A DNA stretch of 41,076 bases, from contig REEB01000092.1 in assembly GCA_007695295.1 (NCBI GenBank), positions 1-41,076 of the forward strand, read 5' to 3'. The stretch comes from Puniceicoccaceae bacterium. Its GTDB lineage: Bacteria > Verrucomicrobiota > Verrucomicrobiia > Opitutales > Opitutaceae. This document shows, piece after piece, positions 35,301-41,076 of the stretch. The notes beneath the pieces were generated by a model. The model did no database searches. It was not told the DNA's origin and saw only the letters and a program-made list of their open reading frames with translations. Each line of letters starts with the position of its first letter. Within the stretch, counting starts at the first letter, position 1. The position numbers were made by a program, and so were the translations under genes.

Positions 35301-35638
35301 GCATCGACAACCTCACCCGCTACTTTCTCGGCATGACCCCCTGGGCGCCCGACCCCGCCCTCCTGCCCCGCCCGGTCGTGGTCTCGCTCGAAAACGGCGG
35401 CCCGTCCACCCGCCACCTCGCCTTCGAATTCGAGCGCCGCCGCCAACCCATGGGTGTCACCGCCACGTATCAGTTTTCCAAGGACATGCAGACTTGGACC
35501 GAGGCCGGGCTCAGCGAGGAGATCCTCTTCGCCGGCAACACCATGGAAACCGTCCGCATCCGCGTCGAGGAGCCCATCGCCGAGGACGGCGACGACACCG
35601 GCTTCCTCCGCCTCGTCCTCGCCGATACCCGGCCCTGA
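32321..35638 (+). CDS. Large secreted repeat protein (predicted beta-helix)
   Basis: A 1105-residue exported protein. The ATG at 32321 starts a signal peptide (hydrophobic FVFCLLAALFFSAAV). The bulk is four tandem repeats of about 180 residues, rich in Gly, Asn, Thr and Ser, with lines such as GSGSFILRRSV, NRPARF, GGARTWSA, TLDVQGALNL and FDFQGG. These should form a long parallel beta-helix. Near 900-980 there is text like autotransporter-associated repeats (AGTLEVTLLDGYEPEIGDTFTLLTAASVHGAFDAW). There is no C-terminal beta-barrel. The end (GIDNLTRYFLGM, YQFSKDMQTWTEA) resembles the C-terminal segment common on verrucomicrobial secreted proteins. Function is unknown; adhesion or a surface layer is only a guess. 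It is divergent from the Rrf2 gene. Confidence 0.85.
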   Translation: MTTSTPSPAGIFRFSTCFVFCLLAALFFSAAVSRLPASTYSWTGPSPINQNFSGNWNVASNWTPFGWPSSATDIALISNASAPPYTVTLNLNLTLNEIFMIAPATLSATSRVLETIGSSTIDSGTVFWNGSTWRGGTLTNKGLMRFEGGSVLDFTTFSQEGDLVIQGRSTADGFLTVRNGFANLGSIELTSIANRPSVFRVTNGVLENFGTIALRPGAGGERTWSADLVNQGFFDVESPSIFLRNGGTYSNYGTFRILPTGLLTITGANQSLVQASGTLDNQGALQLTEVTFDFQGGALAGNAPVLAGGRLKLAPGSAGSGSFILRRSVTLDGNIHPDQSLRIEGVTGQDGILTSPAAVTNHSLLVLTSTANRPARFNLTEGAFTNTTSGTVRLAAGSGGARTWSAPLENEGDFFVETNAIFSKSNASYTNRQLLRIEQGAALGINSQNQRLIQEAGTLDVQGALNLFDVPFDFQGGSLTGNAPIVEGGSLRLGPGSAGSGSFILRRSVAFEGNIHPGQQIEIQGIPGHVGVATSSSSVTNQDSLILSSTTNQASRFAIDDGTFVNLQGATVRLAAGAGGHRFWSAGLGNDGSFLVETNATFDKDDAHTTNRGLFQVAAGASLTISGASPQFTQTSGTLDVQGALNLHNGAFHFNGGTFEGNRPILEGGALSLAPASAGSGSFLLRREMTFEGNVHQGQSIEIQATAGHDARITAPGPLTNHHFLILSSNANRPSLLEVENGDFTNAATATLETRAGGGGLRTIRANLDNHGEFFVHQHTAIDRAEAEVVNHGLVVIADGQSLTIAGTYRQETGTTRLHRATLEASGAIALDGGRLAGTGAIAASLDNAATLSLGPGPHGLTVSGNYLQTSVGTLEIEFASPTPVEKQDPLAVAGNATLAGTLEVTLLDGYEPEIGDTFTLLTAASVHGAFDAWSGGGHRPGRGWKVDTTPTAVILRVGPGPISFHDWLNEFYTAAERADPAIGGPNGDPGNTGIDNLTRYFLGMTPWAPDPALLPRPVVVSLENGGPSTRHLAFEFERRRQPMGVTATYQFSKDMQTWTEAGLSEEILFAGNTMETVRIRVEEPIAEDGDDTGFLRLVLADTRP
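32701..34780 (+). repeat. Four 540-bp in-gene tandem repeats
   Basis: The GSGSF(I/L)LRR block ends at exactly 33300, 33840 and 34380, a strict 540-bp (180-codon) period. An earlier, more diverged unit starts near 32760. The copies differ at many bases, so the array is old and maintained at the protein level, but long near-identical stretches remain that could recombine. Confidence 0.85.
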
Positions 35639-35654
35639 AGCCCGCATCCCGCTC

Positions 35655-35673
35655 GACCCGCGGCGAGCGGGTC
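35655..35673 (+). terminator. Possible hairpin after the secreted-protein gene
   Basis: GACCCG and CGGGTC pair across a 7-nt loop 16 bp past the stop codon. There is no T tract, so this is only a weak terminator candidate. Confidence 0.3.
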
Positions 35674-35699
35674 CGCCGCCGGAGACGTGAGTTCAATAG

Positions 35700-36090
35700 T
35701 GAGACACCCTGTCCAACCCCGAAATCCTAATCGTAATCCTTTTCCTAATCGTAATCCCATTCCCCATTCTTCCGCAGGTCCAACGCCGTACCCAGACGAT
35801 TCGTCATTGCAGTCACCAGCACTCGATCCGTCGATTATGATTACGAGCAGGATTACGATTAGGATGGGCCGCGGGACACCCAATCCCGTAAGCTCTCCAT
35901 AGGAAATCAACGTCTTCCGTACGCAATGGGAGGTGCTGTTGAACTCAGGAAAGTGGCGGGAGCATCCTGCTCCCGGGTTGGGAGGAGAGCAAGATGCTCC
36001 CCCTGCTTTGCTATGGGACACCCTTTCCAAGCCCGTAATCCTTTTCATAATCGTAATCCTAATCGTAATCCCACTCCCCATTTCCGTATC
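35700..36090. repeat. Dispersed TAATCGTAATCC repeats
   Basis: The ~508-bp gap between the secreted-protein gene and the NmrA-like gene has no supportable gene. It holds two direct copies of a unit of about 75 bp (near 35700-35775 and 36012-36090). Each begins GACACCCT-TCCAA and continues with two blocks of TAATCGTAATCC and CCAxTCCCCATT. A third block lies inverted at 35850-35865 (GGATTACGATTAGGAT) and pairs with 35724-35739. Such ATTACGATTAGG strings recur between genes in several verrucomicrobial genomes as far as I recall; their role is unknown. Confidence 0.7.
35958..36001. repeat. Compound hairpin with GGGAGCATC arms
   Basis: GGGAGCATC (35958-35966) pairs perfectly with GATGCTCCC (35993-36001). 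Two smaller hairpins nest inside (GGGAGCA/TGCTCCC and GAGCA/TGCTC). The element sits between the two direct repeat units and may be a mobile hairpin (REP-like) or act as a terminator for either side. Confidence 0.55.
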
Positions 36091-36146
36091 CATAAAATGG
36101 CGACACCGTCACCGGCCGGCCCGCCGCCGGAGCCACTCTTCCAGTC

Positions 36147-37007
36147 TCACTTCACTTCCCGCAGCCAATCCTCCAGCCGCGTGGGGGTAAGGCTGCGGTC
36201 GGCGTCTTCGGGCGTGGCGTAGCCGTCGGCCAGAAAGGCGAACATCGCAACCAACCCCTCGGCGGCGGCCGCGCTTTGCCCCGCGCCCCGCATCGCCTCC
36301 ACCAATTCCTCCGGACGGCAGGGGCGGTAGTCCACCCGCCGGCCCAGTCTCTGCGACAGGATCGACGCCATTTCGTCATAGGTGAGGTCGACGGGACCGA
36401 GCAGCGGGACCGTCGCCCGCCCGGTCCAGCCGCCATCCATGAGCAGGTCCGCGGCGACCCGGGCGATGTCGGCCGTCGCGACCTGCGGTCCGGGAATGTC
36501 CCCGGGCATCGGATAGGTGAAATAACCATCCCCCATGATCGCGTCCCATTGCCAGAGCAGGTTGTCGAAGAACGATCCGCAGCGCAGGAAGCGGATCGAA
36601 GCGCCGGTCTCCGCCAGGATGCCTTCCATGCGATGAAGCGCGGTGATCGGTCCGGCGGGGGTGGCGCCGGGTTCGCCCGCGGCCGAGATCGCGACCACGC
36701 GGGCGAGGCCGGCCTCGCGCATCGCGGCCGCTCCGGCGCGGGCGAGCGAGGTGTACGCACCGACATAATCCGCCGCCGCGGCCGCGTCGGGCTGACACCA
36801 GAAGAGGGCACCGGCACCATCGAGCAGTCGCCGCAGTGCGGCCGGATCTTCCAGCGTGCCTTGGACAACCTCGACCCGAGCAGGCAACGCCTCCTGCAGC
36901 CGGCCGGGGTCGCGGGCGAGGACCCGGATGGGGCCGGCATGCGCCTCGACCAGGTTGCGCAGCACTTTCGAGCCAATGGTTCCGGTCGGTGTGGTGAGTG
37001 CGATCAT
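36147..37007 (-). CDS. NmrA-like NAD(P)-binding protein
   Basis: An atypical short-chain dehydrogenase of the NmrA/NAD(P)H-binding family, 286 residues. Seen: the N-terminal dinucleotide site TTPTGTIGSKVLRNL, then PIRVLARDP and a later RFLRCGSFFDNLLWQW, typical of the family. C-terminal LTYDEMASILSQRLGRRVDY also matches. Members act as redox sensors or quinone/azo reductases; which applies here is unknown. The ATG at 37007 has a perfect AAGGAGG (37018-37024, minus strand) 10 bp upstream, inside the last codons of the preceding VOC gene. Third gene of the AraC-VOC-NmrA operon. Confidence 0.85.
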   Translation of the reverse strand: MIALTTPTGTIGSKVLRNLVEAHAGPIRVLARDPGRLQEALPARVEVVQGTLEDPAALRRLLDGAGALFWCQPDAAAAADYVGAYTSLARAGAAAMREAGLARVVAISAAGEPGATPAGPITALHRMEGILAETGASIRFLRCGSFFDNLLWQWDAIMGDGYFTYPMPGDIPGPQVATADIARVAADLLMDGGWTGRATVPLLGPVDLTYDEMASILSQRLGRRVDYRPCRPEELVEAMRGAGQSAAAAEGLVAMFAFLADGYATPEDADRSLTPTRLEDWLREVK

Positions 37008-37012
37008 GCTGT

Positions 37013-37405
37013 TCACACCTCCTTGGTTCCGATCCACCAAGCCGTGCCGCAAGCGTCCCTGAACCCCCCACGCTTGTCCTCGTCGCCTTTTCTCACCGGT
37101 TCCTGCAAGGACTGGGCGCCGGCTTCGATCGCTTTCCGGTAGGTGGCGTCCACGTCCGGAACATAAACGTGCACATGCGCCGGCGTCGCCGGCCAACCCT
37201 CAGCGGCATCACCGAGCATGATGACACTGTCGTCGAGGCGGACTTCGGCATGCATGATGCCCCGGCCGCCTTCGCCGGGAAACCGCCGGATCTCCTTGGC
37301 GCCAAAGACGGTTTCGAGAAACCGAATCGTGGCGGCGGCATCGTCGACGACCAGATACGGCGAGACGGAGTTGTAGGTGTCGGGCTTGTACGGGTGCGAA
37401 CTCAT
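37013..37405 (-). CDS. VOC-family (glyoxalase-like) protein
   Basis: A small metal- or ligand-binding protein of the vicinal oxygen chelate superfamily, 130 residues, PhnB/YdcJ-like. Seen: two beta-alpha-beta-beta-beta halves, SVSPYLVVDDAAATIRFLETVFGAKE and HVHVYVPDVDATYRKAIEAGA, and an end GFRDACGTAWWIGTKEV. The ATG at 37405 overlaps the AraC stop (ATGA), so the first three codons of the longer frame are not used. Such proteins may be glyoxalases, resistance proteins or have no enzyme activity. Confidence 0.85.
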   Translation of the reverse strand: MSSHPYKPDTYNSVSPYLVVDDAAATIRFLETVFGAKEIRRFPGEGGRGIMHAEVRLDDSVIMLGDAAEGWPATPAHVHVYVPDVDATYRKAIEAGAQSLQEPVRKGDEDKRGGFRDACGTAWWIGTKEV

Positions 37406-38277
37406 CGGCGGCATCCTACCATGACTTCAGGCTTCGGTATTGGACAAATTTGACCCCGCTCCTCCACCGGCACGTGGAGCATGAAGTCGCCCTGCAGTCT
37501 CGCATACTCCGCCGGCGTCAGTCCGGAGAAGCGCTTGAAGTCGCGGATCATGTGGGCCTGGTCGTACCACCCGCAATCGATGGCCAGGTCGGCCCAGCCG
37601 CACCGGGCGGTCCGGTGAATTGTTCTCAGCGCTTTCTGGAAGCGGCGGATGCTGGCGTACACTTTCGGAGTCAGGCCCACGCCGGCGGTGAAGACTTCGA
37701 TGAACCGTCGGGAACTTAACCCCAACTCCGCGGCAAGGTCGCCGAGTTTGACCGGGGCCTCGTCCGCTTCCAGCCGCCGCAAGGCCTCCGCCACCGCCCG
37801 GTGCGGGGTGCGCTCCACCCGCAGGTCGCCGGCGAGCCAACGCTCCACTTCGCGGATTTTCTCCTGCGGAGTCGGCACCCCGAGGAGCCGCTCGCGCAAG
37901 ATGGCGGCTCTCCCGCCCCAAAGCTCCTCCAGCGGCACGTCCCGCCCGGCAACGGCGTCCGCAGGAATACCGGTGAGGATTTGCATCCCGCCGGGACGCA
38001 GGTGAACGCCCATGATTTCCCTCTGTTGCTCGGTATCGATGATCTGCACGGACGCCCGCGGCCCGGCTACCAACGCTCCCGCAGTCGCTTCCACCGGCTC
38101 GTACGTCTCCGGATGGTAGCAGAGAAACCGGTCCGCCCGCAGGTTGATGACCCATTCGATGGTGCCCGACGGGAGCACGCGCTCCAGCCGGTGCGGCGGG
38201 CTATACCCCGCATAAAGCCAGATCGCTTCCACCGCGAGACTCAGCGGAGGGGATGGCCTGTAACTGAGGTAGATCAT
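37402..38277 (-). CDS. AraC-family transcriptional regulator
   Basis: A 291-residue regulator. The N-terminal ~160 residues are a cupin-like sensing domain (DUF6597-like; LERVLPSGTIEWVINL, VHLRPGGMQILTG). The C-terminal domain has two helix-turn-helices: LGDLAAELGLSSRRFIEVFTAGVGLTPKVYASIRRFQKAL and WADLAIDCGWYDQAHMIRDFKRFSGLTPAEYARL. The ATG at 38277 is preferred over a TTG at 38301. It heads an operon with the VOC and NmrA-like genes and probably controls them in response to an unknown small molecule. Confidence 0.88.
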   Translation of the reverse strand: MIYLSYRPSPPLSLAVEAIWLYAGYSPPHRLERVLPSGTIEWVINLRADRFLCYHPETYEPVEATAGALVAGPRASVQIIDTEQQREIMGVHLRPGGMQILTGIPADAVAGRDVPLEELWGGRAAILRERLLGVPTPQEKIREVERWLAGDLRVERTPHRAVAEALRRLEADEAPVKLGDLAAELGLSSRRFIEVFTAGVGLTPKVYASIRRFQKALRTIHRTARCGWADLAIDCGWYDQAHMIRDFKRFSGLTPAEYARLQGDFMLHVPVEERGQICPIPKPEVMVGCRR

Positions 38278-38528
38278 GACTGGCTGGAAAGTATTCCGCA
38301 AAAAGCTTCAGGATGCTGGAATCCTGCAACAGGTTGCAGAAAAACACGGGGCTACAAACCCTCGGAATCCTTAGCCGAGCTTTTTATTCCAAAACACCAA
38401 GGCCACGAAAGGTGGAAGGGTTTCTTCGTTTCCAGAGCACGCGGGTTGATTGGAGCGCACCTGGCCAAGCCAAAGGAGCAAGGTAGCTTGGACCACCACT
38501 GTTCCCCTGGGTCTCTGGCGAAGTCCTG

Positions 38529-38836
38529 CTGTGGTTACACAGTTCGCGAGCGCCAAAGGCGCGTTGATTCCACAGCCCAGTCCGCAAGGCTGGGTATCCT
38601 GACCATGAAACCAGCGGGCTGAAAGTCCGCGATAGAGCGGACGCCTCCGGGAGTTGCCCGCAAAAAGAATGACGGACTTTCAGTCCGCGATTAATCCCTC
38701 TTTCCACCCGGCCCTTCGAGCCGGGTTGTTGAATTTTGCCCTTTGGGCCAGGTGCGTCACCATGCTCAAGATGTGAATGCTCGGCAGGGCGAACCCCCGG
38801 GCCTGCCGAGAGCAGCATGTTCTGCGTTGGGCAGAA
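38529..38836. repeat. Cluster of at least eight short palindromes
   Basis: Perfect inverted repeats: CTGTGG/CCACAG (38529-38575) enclosing GCGCC-AAA-GGCGC (38550-38562); CCCAG/CTGGG (38576-38594); GTCCGC/GCGGAC (from 38625); CGGACT-TTC-AGTCCG (38673-38687); ACCCGGC/GCCGGGT (38706-38726); GCCC-TTT-GGGC (38738-38748); CGGCAGG/CCTGCCG (38782-38808); TTCTGC/GCAGAA (38820-38836). The density is far above the rest of the window. Candidates are REP-type elements or a structured RNA. Confidence 0.6.
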
Positions 38837-39002
38837 CCGAGTTCCACTCCGGACAGGCTGCACTTCACGCGTGAGGCTTCAGGAGTTCCCGAACCCTCGC
38901 AGAGCGGACTCAAGGCGTTTGGTGATGCAAAGCCCCGGGCCTGTGACCCATGCCCGCTCAGGGCACCCCTTTGGAAACGCACTTGCCGGAGGATTGACAA
39001 TG

Positions 39003-39018
39003 ATACAGCTATACAGCT
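39003..39018 (+). promoter_or_regulatory. Tandem 8-bp repeat in the antitoxin promoter
   Basis: ATACAGCT occurs twice in direct succession between a TTGACA box (38994-38999) and the antitoxin ATG at 39029. Ribbon-helix-helix antitoxins usually bind short repeats of this kind in their own promoter. The -10 box is not clear. Confidence 0.4.
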
Positions 39019-39028
39019 AGCTGGCCTC

Positions 39029-39298
39029 ATGAAAGCAACCTTCCAGATACCGGATGAGCTTTACCGCGAACTGAAGTCCGAGGTGGCCCGGGAGGGCCGG
39101 ACGATGCGCGAGGTCACCATCCAGCTCTTCCAGCAGTGGCTGGCGGCCCGCAAGGGCGGGGTCGGCGGGCGGCCCCGGGTGAATTGGCGGGAGTTCCGCA
39201 GCCCTTTGGCTTCCCGTATCTCGGACGAGGTTTCCGACCACTCCATGGAGGCCATCCGGTCCAGCATTGCCAAAGGACGCCATGGTGCAGGCGACTGA
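39029..39298 (+). CDS. Antitoxin of VapBC-type pair 1
   Basis: An 89-residue probable DNA-binding antitoxin. The N-terminus (MKATFQIPDELYRELKSEVAREGRTMREVTIQLFQQWL) has the beta-strand/helix/helix pattern of a ribbon-helix-helix (Arc/FitA-type) protein. The C-terminal half (WREFRSPLASRISDEVSDHSMEAIRSS) should wrap the toxin. It overlaps the toxin start by 17 bp, the usual arrangement for such modules. The ATG at 39029 starts the conserved part; the longer upstream frame is non-coding. Confidence 0.8.
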   Translation: MKATFQIPDELYRELKSEVAREGRTMREVTIQLFQQWLAARKGGVGGRPRVNWREFRSPLASRISDEVSDHSMEAIRSSIAKGRHGAGD

Positions 39299-39707
39299 AT
39301 TGGGCGCGGGGGTGGATACCTCCGTGCTGGTCCGCCTGCTCACGGGGCGACCGGAGGGTCTTGCCGTCGCCGCCAAGGAGTTTCTAGCCGGGATGGAGAT
39401 GGCGGGGGCGCCGGTCTTCGTCTCCAACCTGGTCGTCGCTGAAACCTGTTTTGCCTGCCAGCACCATTACGGGATACCCAAGGCCGCTGTCTTGGGCGGA
39501 CTTCACGAACTCCTCGCCCAGCCGACGTTCCAAGTGCCCGAAGACCTTTTGGAGCTTCTATCCCGGCCCGAACTGGATACGGCCAAGCCCGGCTTCCTCG
39601 ACCGCCTGATCCACGCCGAATACGCCCGCTCCGGCCTGCCGCTCGTCACTTTCGAGAAAGCCGCCGCCCGGCTGCCGGATACGCTCGTGCTTCCTCCTTC
39701 GGGCTAG
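39282..39707 (+). CDS. PIN-domain toxin (VapC-type) of pair 1
   Basis: A 141-residue PIN-domain ribonuclease. Acidic active-site residues are visible: Asp12 (GVDTSVLVRLL), Glu54 (VVAETCFACQ) and Asp107 (FLDRLIHAEYA); the last block reads LVTFEKAA, with Glu where many have Asp. The ATG at 39282 lies inside the antitoxin gene; a TTG at 39267 is unlikely. Bases 39365-39682 recur exactly at the end of the window. Toxin targets in such families are tRNA, rRNA or mRNA; this one is unknown. Confidence 0.85.
   Translation: MVQATELGAGVDTSVLVRLLTGRPEGLAVAAKEFLAGMEMAGAPVFVSNLVVAETCFACQHHYGIPKAAVLGGLHELLAQPTFQVPEDLLELLSRPELDTAKPGFLDRLIHAEYARSGLPLVTFEKAAARLPDTLVLPPSG
39365..39682 (+). repeat. 318-bp perfect direct repeat, copy 1
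   Basis: Identical over 318 bases to 40759-41076, with an offset of 1394 bp. It covers codons 28 to 133 of the first toxin gene, so it lacks the first catalytic Asp. Confidence 0.95.
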
Positions 39708-40102
39708 TCCGCCTTTCACCGCAGGACACGGATGCCCACATGCCCCTCTGCGCTCCCGCCGCCACGGGAATGGGGAATCGGCGGCCGTTTCGAAGGCGAA
39801 GTTGCCCATGGCCAACCAGCGCAGGCATCCGCTCAAAACATTGAGGCGCAGTTGATCCATTCGCGCCCGGAGTCCCTTCCGGTCAAGAGCCCCTTCGCGG
39901 TGTTTGTGGTGAAACACAGAAGAGACCCATACCCCAGAAACTTAGTCGCCAGTCCCGTCTTTCCGGAGCCTGCCGATGGGGCCGGAGGGAATCACGCGCA
40001 GCGAGTCGAAGACGGAGCAGAAAAGCCTGCCCCCCCTGGTGCCCAGAGACAGAAAACCAGCGAGGCTTGACGGCGCACATAATGCACGTAATGCTGTGCA
40101 AA
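39708..40102. other. Non-coding region between the two toxin-antitoxin pairs
   Basis: About 395 bp with no supportable gene. A line near 39894-39917 (TTCGCGGTGTTTGTGGTGAAAC) resembles the CACGAAG-type remnants seen between genes in verrucomicrobial genomes. TTGACG (40067-40072) and TAATGC (40089-40094), spaced 16 bp, could be a promoter for the second antitoxin; the message would then be almost leaderless at the GTG at 40103. Confidence 0.45.
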
Positions 40103-40333
40103 GTGAAAAACCTTACTTTGCGAGTCGACGAAGCCATGCTCTCGGAAGCCCGCCAGGCCGCCGCCAAGCGGGGCACGTCCGTCAATGCCTTGATCCGTGA
40201 ATACCTTGGGGAGTTGGCCCGTGATCAAGGCCGTCGCCGGCAAGCACGAAAGGAGATTCTCGAGTTGTGCGGGAAATCCGCGGCCCAGGTTGGAGAGCGA
40301 AACTGGACACGCGGGGAACTCTATGAGCGTTGA
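40103..40333 (+). CDS. Antitoxin of VapBC-type pair 2
   Basis: A 76-residue antitoxin with an N-terminal ribbon-helix-helix: MKNLTLRVDEAMLSEARQAA then KRGTSVNALIREYLGELA. The GTG at 40103 gives this typical start; ATGs at 40082 and 40091 would add 7 or 4 residues of unlike text. The C-terminal part (SAAQVGERNWTRGELYER) is the likely toxin-binding tail. It overlaps the toxin start by 11 bp. Confidence 0.8.
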   Translation: MKNLTLRVDEAMLSEARQAAAKRGTSVNALIREYLGELARDQGRRRQARKEILELCGKSAAQVGERNWTRGELYER

Positions 40334-40739
40334 ATGCTTTCTGGATACGAACGTCCTCGTCTATGCGGTCGATCAGTCGAAGGCGGGGTCAGCCAAAAAA
40401 GCGGTGGCTCTGGGTTTGATTGAGAGGGAAGATTTCGGTCTCTCCGCTCAGGTGCTCCAGGAATTCTATGTGACGGCGACACGGAAATTGAAGAACCCCC
40501 TTTCGCCGGACCAGGCGCTGGCCCTCATTGAGCGCTTTGAAGCTTTCCCGGTGGCATCGACCGACTGCTCTTTAATTACCCAGGGCATCCGCAACGCGCT
40601 GCGATTCCAGATATCCTATTGGGATGGCGCGATTCTGGCCGCCGCCGAGCGTCTCGGCGCAAGGATTGTCTACAGCGAAGACCTCAACCACGGCCAACAC
40701 TACGGTGACCTCCGCGTGGTCAATCCGTTTTCGGGATAA
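40323..40739 (+). CDS. PIN-domain toxin (VapC-type) of pair 2
   Basis: A 138-residue PIN-domain ribonuclease with a full set of acidic residues: Asp8 (CFLDTNVLVYAVD), Glu47 (SAQVLQEFYVTAT), Asp101 (SYWDGAILAAAERLGA) and Asp120 (VYSEDLNHGQ). It belongs to a different PIN subgroup from the first toxin and shares little text with it. The ATG at 40323 overlaps the antitoxin stop region, so the longer upstream frame is not used. Confidence 0.88.
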   Translation: MSVECFLDTNVLVYAVDQSKAGSAKKAVALGLIEREDFGLSAQVLQEFYVTATRKLKNPLSPDQALALIERFEAFPVASTDCSLITQGIRNALRFQISYWDGAILAAAERLGARIVYSEDLNHGQHYGDLRVVNPFSG

Positions 40740-40758
40740 ACGCCCCGGAGGTTGATCG

Positions 40759-41076
40759 CGTCGCCGCCAAGGAGTTTCTAGCCGGGATGGAGATGGCGGG
40801 GGCGCCGGTCTTCGTCTCCAACCTGGTCGTCGCTGAAACCTGTTTTGCCTGCCAGCACCATTACGGGATACCCAAGGCCGCTGTCTTGGGCGGACTTCAC
40901 GAACTCCTCGCCCAGCCGACGTTCCAAGTGCCCGAAGACCTTTTGGAGCTTCTATCCCGGCCCGAACTGGATACGGCCAAGCCCGGCTTCCTCGACCGCC
41001 TGATCCACGCCGAATACGCCCGCTCCGGCCTGCCGCTCGTCACTTTCGAGAAAGCCGCCGCCCGGCTGCCGGATAC
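40759..41076 (+). pseudogene. Truncated second copy of the pair-1 toxin (repeat copy 2), running off the window
   Basis: Perfect 318-bp copy of 39365-39682 beginning 19 bp after the second toxin stop. It starts in mid-gene, at codon 28, with no start codon, no antitoxin and no first Asp, so it cannot encode an active toxin. The copy reaches the last base of the window, so its true end is not seen. Confidence 0.8.

Larger units (their letters stand above)
38278..39028. other. Hairpin-rich non-coding stretch
   Basis: About 750 bp without a supportable gene; open frames on the minus strand read as non-conserved text. It contains many short perfect inverted repeats (listed separately). A line near 38385-38412 resembles the CACGAAGG-type remnants found before GxxExxY genes. 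CCCCGGGCCTG appears twice (38795-38805 and 38933-38943). A TTGACA (38994-38999) near the right edge may belong to the antitoxin promoter. Confidence 0.55.

Noticed and set aside
38529-38836. CRISPR array or integron attC sites
   Set aside because: The palindromes are all different and have no regular spacing or shared repeat, and no RYYYAAC/GTTRRRY pair, cas gene or integrase is visible.
38384-38863. 159-codon minus-strand frame in the hairpin-rich region
   Set aside because: No domain, no ribosome site, and it crosses many palindromes; better explained as non-coding.

Overview
The window is GC-rich, gene-dense and almost entirely coding. Gene content points to a Gram-negative member of the Verrucomicrobiota, probably an Opitutae-like lineage. 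The indicators are the lptC-lptA-lptB-hprK run, a fused E1 alpha/beta dehydrogenase, the secreted beta-rich protein with a 'DNLTRYFLG'-type C-terminal segment, and repeats of the type seen between genes in that phylum. The assignment is inference; there is no rRNA or other phylogenetic marker here. Start and stop codons of neighbouring genes repeatedly overlap as ATGA or GTGA, which decided many starts.

Region 1 (1-7570) is cell-envelope and central metabolism. On the minus strand, in transcription order, lie an E1 alpha-beta 2-oxoacid dehydrogenase fusion, kdsC, lptC, lptA, lptB, hprK and a trypsin-like lipoprotein protease. A HAD phosphatase is divergent from this run. Region 2 (7646-13086) is an outer-membrane-barrel gene with a good terminator, then a complete arsenic operon arsR-arsD-arsA-arsC-acr3 with a perfect 14-bp palindromic operator next to the arsR start.

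Region 3 (13381-32141) is the most interesting part: one long minus-strand operon of about 18 kb. It begins with an Rrf2-type regulator carrying a Cys cluster and an upstream 36-bp imperfect palindrome. A tetrathionate-reductase-like module follows in the order B-C-A: a ferredoxin subunit interrupted by an in-frame UGA, an NrfD/PsrC membrane subunit and a Tat-exported molybdopterin subunit. Only 22 bp later comes a complex I operon, nuoA-B-C-D-I-H-J-K-L-M-M2-N. It lacks nuoE, nuoF and nuoG and has two different nuoM genes. The NuoL lateral-helix region looks about 30 residues longer than usual, and the second NuoM lacks the usual TM7 lysine. Together this looks like an extra-pump ('2M') complex I without the NADH module, built into an operon with a periplasmic molybdoenzyme. 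A carboxymuconolactone-decarboxylase-like gene follows.

Region 4 (32321-38277) holds a 1105-residue secreted protein made of about four 180-residue repeats. A 500-bp intergenic zone of dispersed TAATCGTAATCC repeats and hairpins follows. Next is a small AraC-VOC-NmrA operon. Region 5 (38278-41076) is accessory DNA: a 750-bp hairpin-rich non-coding stretch, two unrelated VapBC-type toxin-antitoxin pairs, and a perfect 318-bp repeat of the first toxin gene running off the window end. That repeat may be a real truncated duplication or an assembly artefact.
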